Shown: positions 8,916 to 18,086, counted from the first letter of the stretch. The stretch is DNA of 64,000 nucleotides from Bradyrhizobium erythrophlei (GCF_900142985.1 NZ_LT670849.1:6154501-6218500); one strand, 5' to 3'. Translations and numbers: made by a program. The notes: a model not told the origin generated them from the sequence alone.

Positions 8916-10805
8916 TTATTGCTCGACGAATGCGCGCCGCATTTGATCGGTGATCGGCTTGAGCAAGTAGCTCATCATGGTGCGGCTTCCGGTTTGCATG
9001 AATACCTCCGCCGGCATGCCCGGAACGAGCTGAAGCCCGGCTAGTCGCCGCCGCTCGTCTTCGGACAACGAAACCCTGACCGTAAAGTACGAGGCGTTGG
9101 CTTGCTGATCGCGGCTGGTATCGGGCGACACATAGGAAACAACACCGCTGACCTGCGGGGTTACACGCTGGTTGAACGCCGGGAAGCGAACAAATGCATC
9201 CTGACCTGTTCGTACATGGTCGATGTCGGTGGGTTGCAGCCGCGCTTCAATCTGAAGGTCATCAAGATCGGGGACGATTTCCATGATCGAGTCTCCCGGC
9301 TTAATGACGCCGCCGATGCTGTGGACGGAGAGTTGCTGAACAACACCCGAGGTTGGCGTCCGGATTTCGATCCGGTCCAGCACGTCGCGCGCCGCCGTGC
9401 CACGCTCGACGAGCTCGGCTTCCTTGCCCTGGCTTTCGCCCAGTTCCTTGACGACGTCAGAGCGGAAATCATGCTCGACCTTCAGAATTTGCAGCTGCGC
9501 CTCGCCGATCCTGGAGCGGGTCTCGGCGATCGATGACGTCAATTGGCCACGTTCGCCCTCGATACGCGCACTTTCGCGTTGCAGCGCCGTGAGCCGCGCC
9601 AGTGGCACCAGCTGCTTGTCATAAAGTGTCTGCACGCCCGTGAGTTCGCCGCCGATCAATTCCAACTGTTTGGTTTTGGCCTCAACCTGCGCATCAAGGC
9701 CGCCGATCTGTTCGCCGAGCTGCGAGATGCGGCTTTGAAAGACATCGATCTGGCTTCGACGCGCCTTGTCACGCGCCCTGAATAGCGACTCTTCCGACGT
9801 CAACAGCGTTTTCACGGTGTCTTCGCGCGTTCGGTCTGCCAATTCGACAGGTATTGCAATCTGGCTCACGCCGTCGCGTTCGGCGGTGAGCCGGGCAATC
9901 CGGGCGCGAATCTCGTCGAGCTGCTTGGTGATGACTTGCAGGCTTGCCTGCGCCTGGATCGCATCGAGACGCACAAGCAGTTCGCCGCTGCTCACCCGCT
10001 GGCCGTTATGCACGGCTATCTCGGAGACCACCCCGCCGGTTGGATGCTGAATAGCCTTGACGCTGGATTGAACAACGAGATTTCCCGGTACGATAACGGC
10101 CCCGGCCAACGGCACCAGCGCAGCCCAGCCGCCGGCGGCGAGGCCAACGATGAGCAGCACGCGAAGTCCTGTCCGCAATTCCCGTTCAAGGGCGCGGCCT
10201 GTTCGAAAGGTCAAATCGTCACCTGCCGCGGCTTCATCCCCGGTGGCGCCTTCGGCATTGAGGATAAAGGACAGCGAGGTGCTCAAGCCGTCTCGACAGA
10301 CGGCAGCCAGGCTTCTTGCCGAGTGTGCCGAACCTGTCCCGCTCGCCGGTGGCGGCAGTTCCATCCGGATGCTCTCGATGCGCATTGACTGATAGCTTTC
10401 GTGCGGCTGGAGAGGCGCTTGATCGAGAACGGTTGGAGGCGAGGCATCAGAGGCGATATCGGATCCATTCCGGCCTCGCAGGGAAGCGACGTCGGCTTGA
10501 CGCCTCGGATCTATCGCGTGCCTTCGTTTGCCGGAAGGGGAAAGCCCGAGCTGGTCGAGCCAGGCACCGATGGCTCGCCCGATGTTTCGTTTCTGCCGAT
10601 GTTTCGGTTGGCTGGGATGGCGGCGGCTGGGCGAGGGGCGCGGACCTGAAGAAGCCTGCGCTTGGTCACGCTCCAGCGCCTGCCTCAAGCGCTGTAATTC
10701 TAGAATCAGCGCGGCGCCTTGTGGCCCTGCACCGCCCGCGCTCTCGGTGTTCGCCCAGCGATGCGGGACCTTGCTGGTATACGTTGCAGTGTTGTCACTC
10801 AGCAT
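8916..10805 (-). CDS. HlyD/PrsE-type T1SS membrane-fusion protein with long N-terminal extension
   Basis: 629 residues; typical PrsE-type adaptors are about 430-480. The adaptor part begins near residue 210: one membrane helix (LLIVGLAAGGWAALVPLAGAV), the lipoyl-type half (GVVSEIAVHNGQRVSSGELL), long coiled coils (about 275-470), the second lipoyl half (IRTPTSGVVQQLSV) and the beta-barrel with PGMPAEVFMQTGSRT near the C-terminus. The preceding ~190 residues are cytoplasmic, polar and basic (SRRHPSQPKHRQKRN). Its ATG overlaps the TGA of the exporter gene by 7 bp (ATGCTGA), so translational coupling supports this far-upstream start. It works with the upstream ABC exporter; a TolC-type partner is not in the window. 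Confidence 0.88.
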   Translation of the reverse strand: MLSDNTATYTSKVPHRWANTESAGGAGPQGAALILELQRLRQALERDQAQASSGPRPSPSRRHPSQPKHRQKRNIGRAIGAWLDQLGLSPSGKRRHAIDPRRQADVASLRGRNGSDIASDASPPTVLDQAPLQPHESYQSMRIESIRMELPPPASGTGSAHSARSLAAVCRDGLSTSLSFILNAEGATGDEAAAGDDLTFRTGRALERELRTGLRVLLIVGLAAGGWAALVPLAGAVIVPGNLVVQSSVKAIQHPTGGVVSEIAVHNGQRVSSGELLVRLDAIQAQASLQVITKQLDEIRARIARLTAERDGVSQIAIPVELADRTREDTVKTLLTSEESLFRARDKARRSQIDVFQSRISQLGEQIGGLDAQVEAKTKQLELIGGELTGVQTLYDKQLVPLARLTALQRESARIEGERGQLTSSIAETRSRIGEAQLQILKVEHDFRSDVVKELGESQGKEAELVERGTAARDVLDRIEIRTPTSGVVQQLSVHSIGGVIKPGDSIMEIVPDLDDLQIEARLQPTDIDHVRTGQDAFVRFPAFNQRVTPQVSGVVSYVSPDTSRDQQANASYFTVRVSLSEDERRRLAGLQLVPGMPAEVFMQTGSRTMMSYLLKPITDQMRRAFVEQ

Positions 10806-12598
10806 GGTCGTGCGCTCTCCGCCATTCGTGGATGCGCGCCCGATCCGCCTCTTGCCGACGCATTGCGAACACGGGCGAAGATCTCTTCGCGTGGACCAAA
10901 TGCGATCGCTTTGCCTTCGTAGAGCACCATGGCCATGTTCAACGCGACGAGCGCGCTCGGGCGATGCGAGATCACGATGACGATGGATTGGTTGCGCCGC
11001 AGGATCTCGATGGCGCGATGCAGGGCGTTTTCCCCGTCAGCATCCAGATTGGCGTTTGGTTCATCGAGTACGACCAGGAATGGATCGCCAAATACCGCGC
11101 GTGCCAAACCGATCCGTTGACGCTGCCCGGCGGAAAGCGACGTGCCGCCCTGGCCGATCCGCGTCGAGTAACCGTCCGGCAATCGCAGAACGATCTCATG
11201 CACGCCGGCGATCTGCGCGGCCCGCAAAATGGCGTCGGAGCCCGCATCGCTATCGAAGCGGCAGATGTTTTCGGCAACGGTCCCGTCAAACAGCTCGACG
11301 TCCTGCGGCAGATAGCCCACATACTGGCCGAGATGCTCGCCCCATTGATCGAGGGCGGCGCCGTCGAGCCGGACGACGCCGTGCTGCGCCGGCCAGATTC
11401 CCACCAGTGCTCTGGATAGTGACGTCTTCCCCGATGCGCTGGCGCCCAGCAGCGCCAGGCCCATTCCAGCCTTGAGCGAAAAAGAAACGTTCGAGACGAT
11501 GGCCTTTGTGTTCCCGGGCGCGCAAACGACCAGACCCGTGACTGAAAGCTCCCGGCAAGGACGCGGCAACGTGACGGGTGGCGAGGGGGAAACCGCGGTG
11601 ACCTTGCAGATTTCGCGCAGGCGCGCGATGCCTTGACGTGCGGCAACGAGTTGTCGCCAGGATCCCAGCGCGATCTCGACCGGTGCGAGCGCTCGGCCCA
11701 TCATGATCGACGAGGCGATCATGACGCCGCCCGAGGCGCGATCGACCACGACGAGATAAGCGCCGATCCCCAGCAGGCCGGACTGAAGCACGTAGCGGAG
11801 CACCTTCGCGCCCGAACCGAGATTTGAATTAACGTCGGTGGCGCGGATGTTTTCCTGCAAATAGCGCTCGTTGGCCGACGCCCAGCGCTCGGATAGCCGC
11901 TTCGTCATGCCAAGCGCCTTGACCACCTCGGCGTTGCGCTGGGTAGCATCCGCCAACACCTGCCGTTGCGCGCTGCTATCCATCGCCGCCTTGGCCGCGC
12001 CGCGCGATAATTGTTCCGAGAGCAGCGTCATCGCGATGATCGCGACTGTGCCCAGCAGGGCCGTCAAGCCGATCACAGGATGGAACAGAAACAACGCGGC
12101 GAGAAAGAGCGGAATCCATGGCATATCGAGGAAGGCCGTCGGTCCCATCCCCGACAGAAAGCTGCGCACCTGGTCCAGGTCGCGCAACGGCTGTTGCATC
12201 AGCATCGGTTTGACGCCGCGCAGCGGCAAGGTAGCGAGCGCGGTGTGGATCGACCGTTGCAGGCTTGCATCAAAAAGCGTCGCCACCCTGCAGAGCATTC
12301 GCGCCCGTAGCGCGTCGAAATATCCCTGCACGAGGTAAGCGAACAGGACGATCAGCGACAGACCCAGCAATGTCGCGGTATTGCGGCTCGGAATCACCCG
12401 GTCGTAGACCTGCAGCATATAAAGAGAGCCCGACAGCATGAGCACGTTGATCACACCGCTGAATACGGCGATGCCGACCATGCGTCGCGCACTCGCGCGC
12501 ATCCCGAGCGTGACGGGATCGTCGGACGAAAGCCCGAAGAGGTTGGAAAGGCCCGACAGAGAATCCTTCTCCAGCGCGCCAATCTGAGCAGAAGTCAT
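10799..12598 (-). CDS. Type I secretion ABC transporter (permease-ATPase, PrsD/HlyB-like)
   Basis: 599 residues: an N-terminal transmembrane domain (helices from about residue 40 to 320; SLYMLQVYDRVIPSRN is typical of PrsD/AprD exporters) fused to an ATPase. Walker A is GASASGKTS, with Ala where Gly/Ser is usual, the signature is LSAGQRQRIGLARA, Walker B is FLVVLDEPNANLD and the switch is VISHR. There is no N-terminal C39 peptidase domain, so substrates would be exported by an uncleaved C-terminal signal. It is first gene of a two-gene operon with the HlyD-type adaptor and is divergent, across 450 bp, from the repeat protein at 13050. Confidence 0.92.
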   Translation of the reverse strand: MTSAQIGALEKDSLSGLSNLFGLSSDDPVTLGMRASARRMVGIAVFSGVINVLMLSGSLYMLQVYDRVIPSRNTATLLGLSLIVLFAYLVQGYFDALRARMLCRVATLFDASLQRSIHTALATLPLRGVKPMLMQQPLRDLDQVRSFLSGMGPTAFLDMPWIPLFLAALFLFHPVIGLTALLGTVAIIAMTLLSEQLSRGAAKAAMDSSAQRQVLADATQRNAEVVKALGMTKRLSERWASANERYLQENIRATDVNSNLGSGAKVLRYVLQSGLLGIGAYLVVVDRASGGVMIASSIMMGRALAPVEIALGSWRQLVAARQGIARLREICKVTAVSPSPPVTLPRPCRELSVTGLVVCAPGNTKAIVSNVSFSLKAGMGLALLGASASGKTSLSRALVGIWPAQHGVVRLDGAALDQWGEHLGQYVGYLPQDVELFDGTVAENICRFDSDAGSDAILRAAQIAGVHEIVLRLPDGYSTRIGQGGTSLSAGQRQRIGLARAVFGDPFLVVLDEPNANLDADGENALHRAIEILRRNQSIVIVISHRPSALVALNMAMVLYEGKAIAFGPREEIFARVRNASARGGSGAHPRMAESARPC

Positions 12599-13049
12599 GA
12601 CTGCGTCTCTCCACCATCATGCGCAGCCGGTTTTGATTGACGGTCGATGCTGACCATATTTCGGCGAGAATGCGACGCGCGCGCACAAACGTTATGACGA
12701 TCGTGGCAAGCGTGGCGCAGAAAGTTGCCGATTAAAGCTCCAGGCGCGTCGCTGTTGTCGAAACGTAGATGTATGACGTTCGTCCTCCAGCACCATCTGT
12801 CCGACTTGCGAACGATGAGGCGAGCCACGCTATTACCTTACTTGTCTCACGCTCGGCCGCCTTGTCGGCCGAAAGGCGCCACGAACTTGGACGCAAATGC
12901 GTCCCAAGGTTGAACGTGGCGAAGTGTCTTCGAATGACGTCGCCACGTCAGTGACCTCGGCGACAATATTTGTCGCACGATGACAGACACGGCCAACAAC
13001 AGCGGCGGCGATCGGATTAATCGCAACAGAGAATAGCAGGAGAAAGTCA
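12599..13049. other. Divergent intergenic region between T1SS genes and repeat protein
   Basis: 451 bp between oppositely oriented genes, expected to contain both promoters. No protein with support is seen. It holds a CGGCCGccttgtCGGCCG-type repeat near 12857 and the palindrome at 12960-12976. An AGGAG ribosome binding site for the repeat protein ends just before 13050. Confidence 0.6.
12960..12976. promoter_or_regulatory. Palindrome, candidate operator for the T1SS substrate gene
   Basis: Perfect 7-bp arms GCGACAA and TTGTCGC around TAT, located 74-90 bp upstream of the ATG at 13050, in the range for a regulator or promoter element. No regulator gene adjoins it. Confidence 0.4.
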
Positions 13050-14261
13050 ATGGCTCTGACAGCAACGGACCTGTTTAACGACGCAACGACGCGGGAGATT
13101 GGCGGTATCGGTCCGGATCAGGTTAGCGCGATCGTCTCGGACTTGGTCGGCGTGCAGCAAATGTTGAGTGCGGCCGATCCCCAGATCAACAGCCTGACCG
13201 ATCTGCACACGCATGTCATCATCAACCAGCTCAACGAAGAGATCGCGACCGTCGAACTCGCAAACTCGCCGACCGGTACGCCGATCCTGGGAACCGACCT
13301 CGGACAATTTGTTGGGCGCGCCATCAACGACATCCATCGCGACATTATTGATATAGCGCAGGGCGATCCCGGTGTGCAGGCCATCTTCAATCCGACACCG
13401 CTGCCGGCATTGAACACGCCGGCTACGCCGTTCCTCGACAATGCGACCCAGACGACATTCGTGACGCAGTGGATTCAGGACAGCAATCATCTTGGCCAGA
13501 TGGCGACCACGATCGAGAACAACGGATTCCAGGGCGATATTGCCGGGCTCGTCCAGCAGATTCAGACCTTCGAAAACAGTTCAAACGCGTTCGATCAGTC
13601 GCAAGGCGGCTTGTGGTCGGCGCGCTTCTGGAACGAATTTCGATCGGATGGCACGGCGGGCACGGCGGCAAACGCATTGATTGACGGCTTGCAAACTCAC
13701 AATGCCGGGGAAGTCAACGCCGCGGTTACGCAGTTGTCGGCCAATGCGTCCGATGTGGCGGGCAATAACCTCATGGCGGACGGGGGAAGCTACGCGAGCG
13801 TGGTCGCTGCGGCGCAGGCGACTGCGGTAACACCAAACCCCGACCCGACGTCGCCTCCGACAACGACGCCGCCAACAACGACACCTCCGACCACGACGCC
13901 GCCGGCAGGGACGCCGGATCCCGGGACGACGTCGGCCGGAGACGGTGGGAACCACCTCGTCGCCGATCTGATTGCGCTTCTCCAGGGTGGTGGTCAGAAC
14001 AGCGCGGCGGCCGTGGTCTCTGACTTGCAGGCGTTGGTCCAGGCGGCCGGCGGTGGCCACACCAATAACGGCCTCTCGGCGCTGCTCGGCGATCTCCAGA
14101 CGGCAGCCGGTCCGGTGACGCAGACCACCCAGCCGGCACCGAACGCTCCGGCCAGTGCACCGCAGGCCGCGAACAATGGTGCGGACCTTTCGCCTGGCAT
14201 CGATACCGGTGGCCATCATTTCCAGAACGTGATGCATCACTTCCACCACATGTGGGGGTGA
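13050..14261 (+). CDS. Probable type I secretion substrate with PTTTP repeats (hypothetical)
   Basis: 403 residues, no N-terminal signal peptide and no RTX nonapeptides. Residues 1-260 are rich in Asn, Gln, Ala and Thr and look helical (LHTHVIINQLNEEI, GRAINDIHRDIIDIAQ). A Pro/Thr linker with three PPTTT-type repeats spans about 268-290. A second helical region (HLVADLIALLQGG...AAVVSDLQALVQAAGG) leads to a His-rich tail, HHFQNVMHHFHHMWG. The acidic, Cys-free composition and position, divergent from a T1SS exporter/adaptor pair, suggest export by that system. Good AGGAG ribosome binding site. Function not recognised; the substrate assignment is inference from position and composition. Confidence 0.75.
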   Translation: MALTATDLFNDATTREIGGIGPDQVSAIVSDLVGVQQMLSAADPQINSLTDLHTHVIINQLNEEIATVELANSPTGTPILGTDLGQFVGRAINDIHRDIIDIAQGDPGVQAIFNPTPLPALNTPATPFLDNATQTTFVTQWIQDSNHLGQMATTIENNGFQGDIAGLVQQIQTFENSSNAFDQSQGGLWSARFWNEFRSDGTAGTAANALIDGLQTHNAGEVNAAVTQLSANASDVAGNNLMADGGSYASVVAAAQATAVTPNPDPTSPPTTTPPTTTPPTTTPPAGTPDPGTTSAGDGGNHLVADLIALLQGGGQNSAAAVVSDLQALVQAAGGGHTNNGLSALLGDLQTAAGPVTQTTQPAPNAPASAPQAANNGADLSPGIDTGGHHFQNVMHHFHHMWG

Positions 14262-14275
14262 CGACTACTTGATCG

Positions 14276-14306
14276 CCGGCGTCTCGTTCGATCGACGAGA
14301 CGCCGG
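14276..14306 (+). terminator. Hairpin after the repeat-protein gene
   Basis: Perfect 12-bp arms CCGGCGTCTCGT and ACGAGACGCCGG with a 7-nt loop, 14 bp after the stop. There is no T-run, so it may stabilise the 3' end or be a weak terminator. The remaining 270 bp up to 14574 hold a 62-codon minus-strand ORF without support. Confidence 0.6.
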
Positions 14307-14573
14307 AATTCGGTCAGGCGCGAACAGACATGATGTAGCGGAGGGCGGCCGCCAGATCAGAAGGGATCGTTAGTTCGCCGGGACGGCGATGACAGTTGGG
14401 GATGCTGCTTTGTTTAGCGAGCTTGGCTTTTTGCGGCGTATTTGGCGGGCCAAACCGGGAAGCGGGGCCAGGTCGTGCAGCGAAGTAGTCGCTGGCATGC
14501 ACAATAATGGCCCGCGGTTCGATGGTCGCGTGATGCGAAGAGGCGGTGAGCTCCCTGGGGACGGAGTTCGCGA

Positions 14574-16457
14574 ATGAAATACCGCAAGACGGACTACGGC
14601 ACCATCATCCTGCATTGGTTACTTGTCGGCGCCTTTGGTGTGGCGTTCTTCAGCGGAATGCGCATCGCCACTGAGACGCCCGAGCGTCTCTGGATCAATC
14701 TCTTCGATGCCGTCCTGCCGCGCGAAAGCGTATGGGTGATACATATGCAGGCCGCATTGGTGCTGGTTGCGGTCGCGCTTGCCTACGCCGTTTATCTGGT
14801 CAGGTCCGGGCTGACGCGCCGTGTCAAGCTGGACGGCATGCGCTTTCGCGGATTGTTCGGCCGCGTGGAAGCCCGCCTGGGCGCCATCAACGTTTTGCTC
14901 TGCTGGGTCTTCTTCATTGCGATGTCGCTGCTGATGGCAAGCGGGGCTGCGCTCTATTTCGGCATTCTGGCCGGATACGATGCTGCGACGCTGCATTGGT
15001 ATTCGACGTGGGTGATACTGGCCTTTGCGGCGCTTCATATTCTGACTCATTTCAAGATCGGCGGGTTGTCGCAGTTATTCCGTATCTTTCGACCGGCGCA
15101 CCTGCCGCCGCCGTCCAAACAGCTCGATGCCGTCGAATTGCTGGCGATGTTGGCAGAGCAATCGGCAGCGCCGGCGCGCCATGTCGCGCCCGGCAATGGG
15201 CTCCCGACCGAGCCGGGTTTCCCGTTAAATGGCGACCTGCGGAAGCCAAGAGGCGCGCAATCCAGCATCACACCGGCCGGCACGAGCGCTCAAGGCAGCG
15301 GTTCGAGGCGGCGATATCCCACGCTTCAGGCCAATCCCCTGGTCGTGGCGGCGGCCGTCGCCATCACCGGTACTTCATTTATTCTTGCTGCCGACCGGCT
15401 GGCCGTGGACCAACTCGAGATCCACCGGATCGACGGCGCGGATGCACCCACGCTCGATGGCGACACGTCGGATCGGGCCTGGCGCGCGGCCATCCCATTT
15501 TTCGTCACGACCAATGGCGGAGGAAATTTCGAGGGAAGAGGAGAGACAAGGATCGAAGTTCGGGCGGTGCACGACGGCACCTGGGCCTACTTTCTGTTCA
15601 TATGGGAAGACCCGACGCGATCGCTCAAACACTTTCCACTGCTGAAGGAAAGCGGCGGCTGGCGTATCCTCAACAATGGTTTGGAGAGTGGCGACGAAAG
15701 CGACTTCCACGAAGACAAATTTTCGGTCTTGCTGACCACGGCCGATCTGACGCTTGCTGGCGATCGAACGTTTCATGCAAGCCCGCATCCCATTCCAGGT
15801 GCGCCGGCGACCACAACCGGCCGTGGGCTGCATTATTCGACGGCCGGTTACGTCGATGTCTGGGAATGGAGGGCGACGAGCGGTTCGACCGGCTGGATGG
15901 ACGACGCCCACTTTGGTCCTCCGCTGGAGCCGACCCCGATGCAGGCTCACCATATCGTCCCTTACAAGGGCGGCTTCGCACCCGATCCGGGCGCGGCCAA
16001 CTACGTCGACAATTTTGCTATCGAGGCGGATGTGACGGGCGGTGCGCGGTTCGTCGCGCCTCTCAGGTTGCCGAAGGATGTAGCAGCGACAACCGCCGCC
16101 ATGGGGCGGGTTGACCTGGACCCTAGTCACGGTGACGAAGATGGCAGCCGCTGGTTCATGACGGAGGCGGAGTCGATTCCATATTCGGCGGCTGACGATG
16201 CTCGAATTCCGATAGGCGCGACCATTCCCGGCGTCATCATCGCGGGGGAGTTTGTCGGCGATCGCGCGGACGTCAGATGTATGGCTCGATGGGCATCCGG
16301 ACGTTGGGCGCTGGAAGTCGCGCGACGCCTCGACACCGGCAGCGAGTACGACGTTCCGATCAAGACTGGCGTTTTCATGCGGGTCGCCGCTTTCGACCAC
16401 AGTCAGATCCGGCATACCCGGCACGTAAGACCGATCCGGCTTGAGGTCGAAAAATGA
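14574..16457 (+). CDS. Cytochrome b561-type membrane domain fused to an ethylbenzene-dehydrogenase-type haem-binding domain
   Basis: 627 residues. The N-terminal half (1-170) is a four-helix cytochrome b561/hydrogenase-b-like domain: IILHWLLVGAF, WVIHMQAALVLVAVAL, LLCWVFFIAMSLLMASG and LHWYSTWVILAFAALHILTHF carry histidines placed to bind haem b. A Pro/Ser-rich linker (175-250) leads to another hydrophobic anchor (NPLVVAAAVAITGTSFILAA) and then a presumably periplasmic domain of about 340 residues (DGDTSDRAWRAA, HDGTWAYFLFIWEDPTRS, DEDGSRWF) resembling the gamma-subunit/EbdC-type haem-binding family. It would carry electrons across the membrane. The next gene overlaps its stop (ATGA), so the two are coupled. 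Confidence 0.75.
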   Translation: MKYRKTDYGTIILHWLLVGAFGVAFFSGMRIATETPERLWINLFDAVLPRESVWVIHMQAALVLVAVALAYAVYLVRSGLTRRVKLDGMRFRGLFGRVEARLGAINVLLCWVFFIAMSLLMASGAALYFGILAGYDAATLHWYSTWVILAFAALHILTHFKIGGLSQLFRIFRPAHLPPPSKQLDAVELLAMLAEQSAAPARHVAPGNGLPTEPGFPLNGDLRKPRGAQSSITPAGTSAQGSGSRRRYPTLQANPLVVAAAVAITGTSFILAADRLAVDQLEIHRIDGADAPTLDGDTSDRAWRAAIPFFVTTNGGGNFEGRGETRIEVRAVHDGTWAYFLFIWEDPTRSLKHFPLLKESGGWRILNNGLESGDESDFHEDKFSVLLTTADLTLAGDRTFHASPHPIPGAPATTTGRGLHYSTAGYVDVWEWRATSGSTGWMDDAHFGPPLEPTPMQAHHIVPYKGGFAPDPGAANYVDNFAIEADVTGGARFVAPLRLPKDVAATTAAMGRVDLDPSHGDEDGSRWFMTEAESIPYSAADDARIPIGATIPGVIIAGEFVGDRADVRCMARWASGRWALEVARRLDTGSEYDVPIKTGVFMRVAAFDHSQIRHTRHVRPIRLEVEK

Positions 16458-17497
16458 AGAAGACCTGCCAGGTAACATTGAATCGAAAATCGTTCCCGGC
16501 CAACTGCGGCGACGTTCTGCTCGACGCAGCTTTGCTCAATGGCGTCGAATTGCCTCACGATTGCCGGAGCGGAATCTGCGGCGCCTGTCGTGTGCGCCTG
16601 GTGAAGGGACGCGTTTTTGGCGGCCAGAACGACGATGATGAGATGATCCATGCCTGTCAGGCGCGGCTCATGTCCGACATCGAAATCGAGACCGAACGCA
16701 CGCCTGACCAGACGTCGGTGACGGCTCGCGTGGCGGCGATCGTTCCCTTGGCGCCCGATGTGCTCGGCATCGACCTGGAGCTGCCGAAGCCGTTTCATTA
16801 TCTTCCCGGTCAGTTCTGCAAATTGCAGTTCTTCGGCTTCCCAGCGCGCAATTACAGCCCGACCTATCCGTTGGAGGGGCGGCCGAGGAAACACGTGATG
16901 CACTTCCACATCCGGAAATTCCCCAATGGTCTCGTATCCTCCGAACTCGGGCGGTCGATCCGCGTTGGGCACCGCGTGAGGGTGTCGGGGCCGTTCGGCC
17001 ATGCCTTTCTCAGGCCCAATCACGCCGGCGGCGTTGTGCTTGCCTCCAGCGGTACGGGTTTTGCGCCAATGTGGTCGGTTGCGGTCGCATCGATCATCGA
17101 GCGCCCGGAGCGAGAGTTGATTTTCGTGGTCGCTGCGCGAAGGCTTCAGTCGCTGTATATGCACGCCGCACTTTGCCGCCTGGCGCTGTTTCCGAACGTC
17201 ACCATCATTCCGACCGTGTCGGAAACACAAAGTGTGTCGCCCGCCATTCGAATCGGACGTCCCACGGATCATCTGCCGATCTTGTCAGCCAACGACCTGG
17301 TCTATGTCTCCGGTGCTCCCGCCATGACAGCGCAGGTGGCGCGGATCGCGAGGGCGGCCGGCGCCAGATGCTTTACCGATCCCTTTATGTCCAGCGAAAC
17401 ATCGAATGGCCAAAGTGGGCTGGCGCGGTCATTGGGTCGGCTGGCTCGATCGCCAGGGAAAGCGTTTTCAGGGATTGCGTCGCGGCTGGTCGGGTGA
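16454..17497 (+). CDS. 2Fe-2S ferredoxin/FAD/NAD(P) oxidoreductase
   Basis: 347 residues. An N-terminal plant-type ferredoxin domain has all four cluster cysteines (C37, C42, C45, C68; CRSGICGAC then HAC). It is followed by an FAD-binding barrel with LPGQFCKLQFF and RNYSPTYPL, and an NAD(P)-binding domain with ASSGTGFAPMWSV and VYVSGAPAM. This is the architecture of phenol hydroxylase/CDP-6-deoxy-type reductases. Translation is coupled to the cytochrome fusion upstream (4-bp overlap), so it likely passes NAD(P)H electrons to that membrane haem protein. No oxygenase component is next to it, which argues against an ordinary oxygenase reductase. Confidence 0.85.
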   Translation: MKKTCQVTLNRKSFPANCGDVLLDAALLNGVELPHDCRSGICGACRVRLVKGRVFGGQNDDDEMIHACQARLMSDIEIETERTPDQTSVTARVAAIVPLAPDVLGIDLELPKPFHYLPGQFCKLQFFGFPARNYSPTYPLEGRPRKHVMHFHIRKFPNGLVSSELGRSIRVGHRVRVSGPFGHAFLRPNHAGGVVLASSGTGFAPMWSVAVASIIERPERELIFVVAARRLQSLYMHAALCRLALFPNVTIIPTVSETQSVSPAIRIGRPTDHLPILSANDLVYVSGAPAMTAQVARIARAAGARCFTDPFMSSETSNGQSGLARSLGRLARSPGKAFSGIASRLVG

Positions 17498-17594
17498 GGC
17501 GACAGGGACGACCGGGCGAAATGTCCAGGTGCTCGCTGCCTTGGACAAGCAAATGATGCTGGCGTATGAAAATGCGATATGGTTGAAACCTGAC

Positions 17595-17610
17595 GCGGGT
17601 TTTCGCCCGC
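17595..17610 (+). terminator. Short hairpin after the reductase gene
   Basis: GCGGGT-TTTC-GCCCGC with one G-T pair, inside a longer imperfect repeat (CCTGACGCGGG...CCCGCGACAGG). It separates the redox pair from the histone-like gene; there is no T-run. Confidence 0.4.
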
Positions 17611-17644
17611 GACAGGTTCACCCCGCATTTTCAGGAATTGAGAA

Positions 17645-18001
17645 ATGGCCGATACAGACCTTGATGTTGTCATCCGCGGAATCGGAAAGGCGCAACACAA
17701 GGCGTTGATGGCGGAGGCGAAGAAGCGCCAGGCCCGACTGGCGGGGCTGGCCGCCAAGGCCAAAACCAAAGAGGGCAAGGCGCGCCTCAAGCAGACGGCG
17801 AGCGGCATGATGCTGCTCGCGACGGCGGCCGCGCGGCGGTTGCAACTCACGGCCGAGAACGCTGCCGACAGCTACGCACGGGCGATGAGAGCCGCGCTGG
17901 AAGAGCTCAAGGCGGCGGAGGCCAAGATGGCCGAGGCGGCCAAGGGCAAGGAGACCAAGAGCAAGGCGGCAGCCAAGAAAGCGACCAAAAAGAAGGGCTG
18001 A
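17645..18001 (+). CDS. Lys/Ala-rich histone-H1-like small protein
   Basis: 118 residues, strongly helical and rich in Ala, Lys, Glu and Met. The body (residues 15-95) has heptad-like AKKRQARLAGLAAKAK and LEELKAAEAKMAEAAK segments; the tail is SKAAAKKATKKKG, resembling the C-terminus of bacterial histone-H1-like proteins. There is no membrane segment. It could bind DNA or another polyanion, or be a coiled-coil scaffold. Monocistronic, between a reductase and a BKACE enzyme with no evident link. Function unknown. Confidence 0.7.
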   Translation: MADTDLDVVIRGIGKAQHKALMAEAKKRQARLAGLAAKAKTKEGKARLKQTASGMMLLATAAARRLQLTAENAADSYARAMRAALEELKAAEAKMAEAAKGKETKSKAAAKKATKKKG

Positions 18002-18086
18002 TCCGCTATCGGAGTGGCTCGCCACCGGCTGTCCGCTGCGCTATTCCAGTCGCTCAGCCCCATCAAGCCGATAAAGGCACCGCGCC

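Noticed and set aside
13050..14261. RTX toxin/adhesin
   Set aside because: No GGxGxDxxx repeats despite the adjoining type I exporter.
14732..16478. Long ORFs in other frames across the cytochrome fusion (460 and 367 codons)
   Set aside because: The correct frame has clear membrane helices and domain motifs and is coupled to the next gene; these are Arg-rich shadows.
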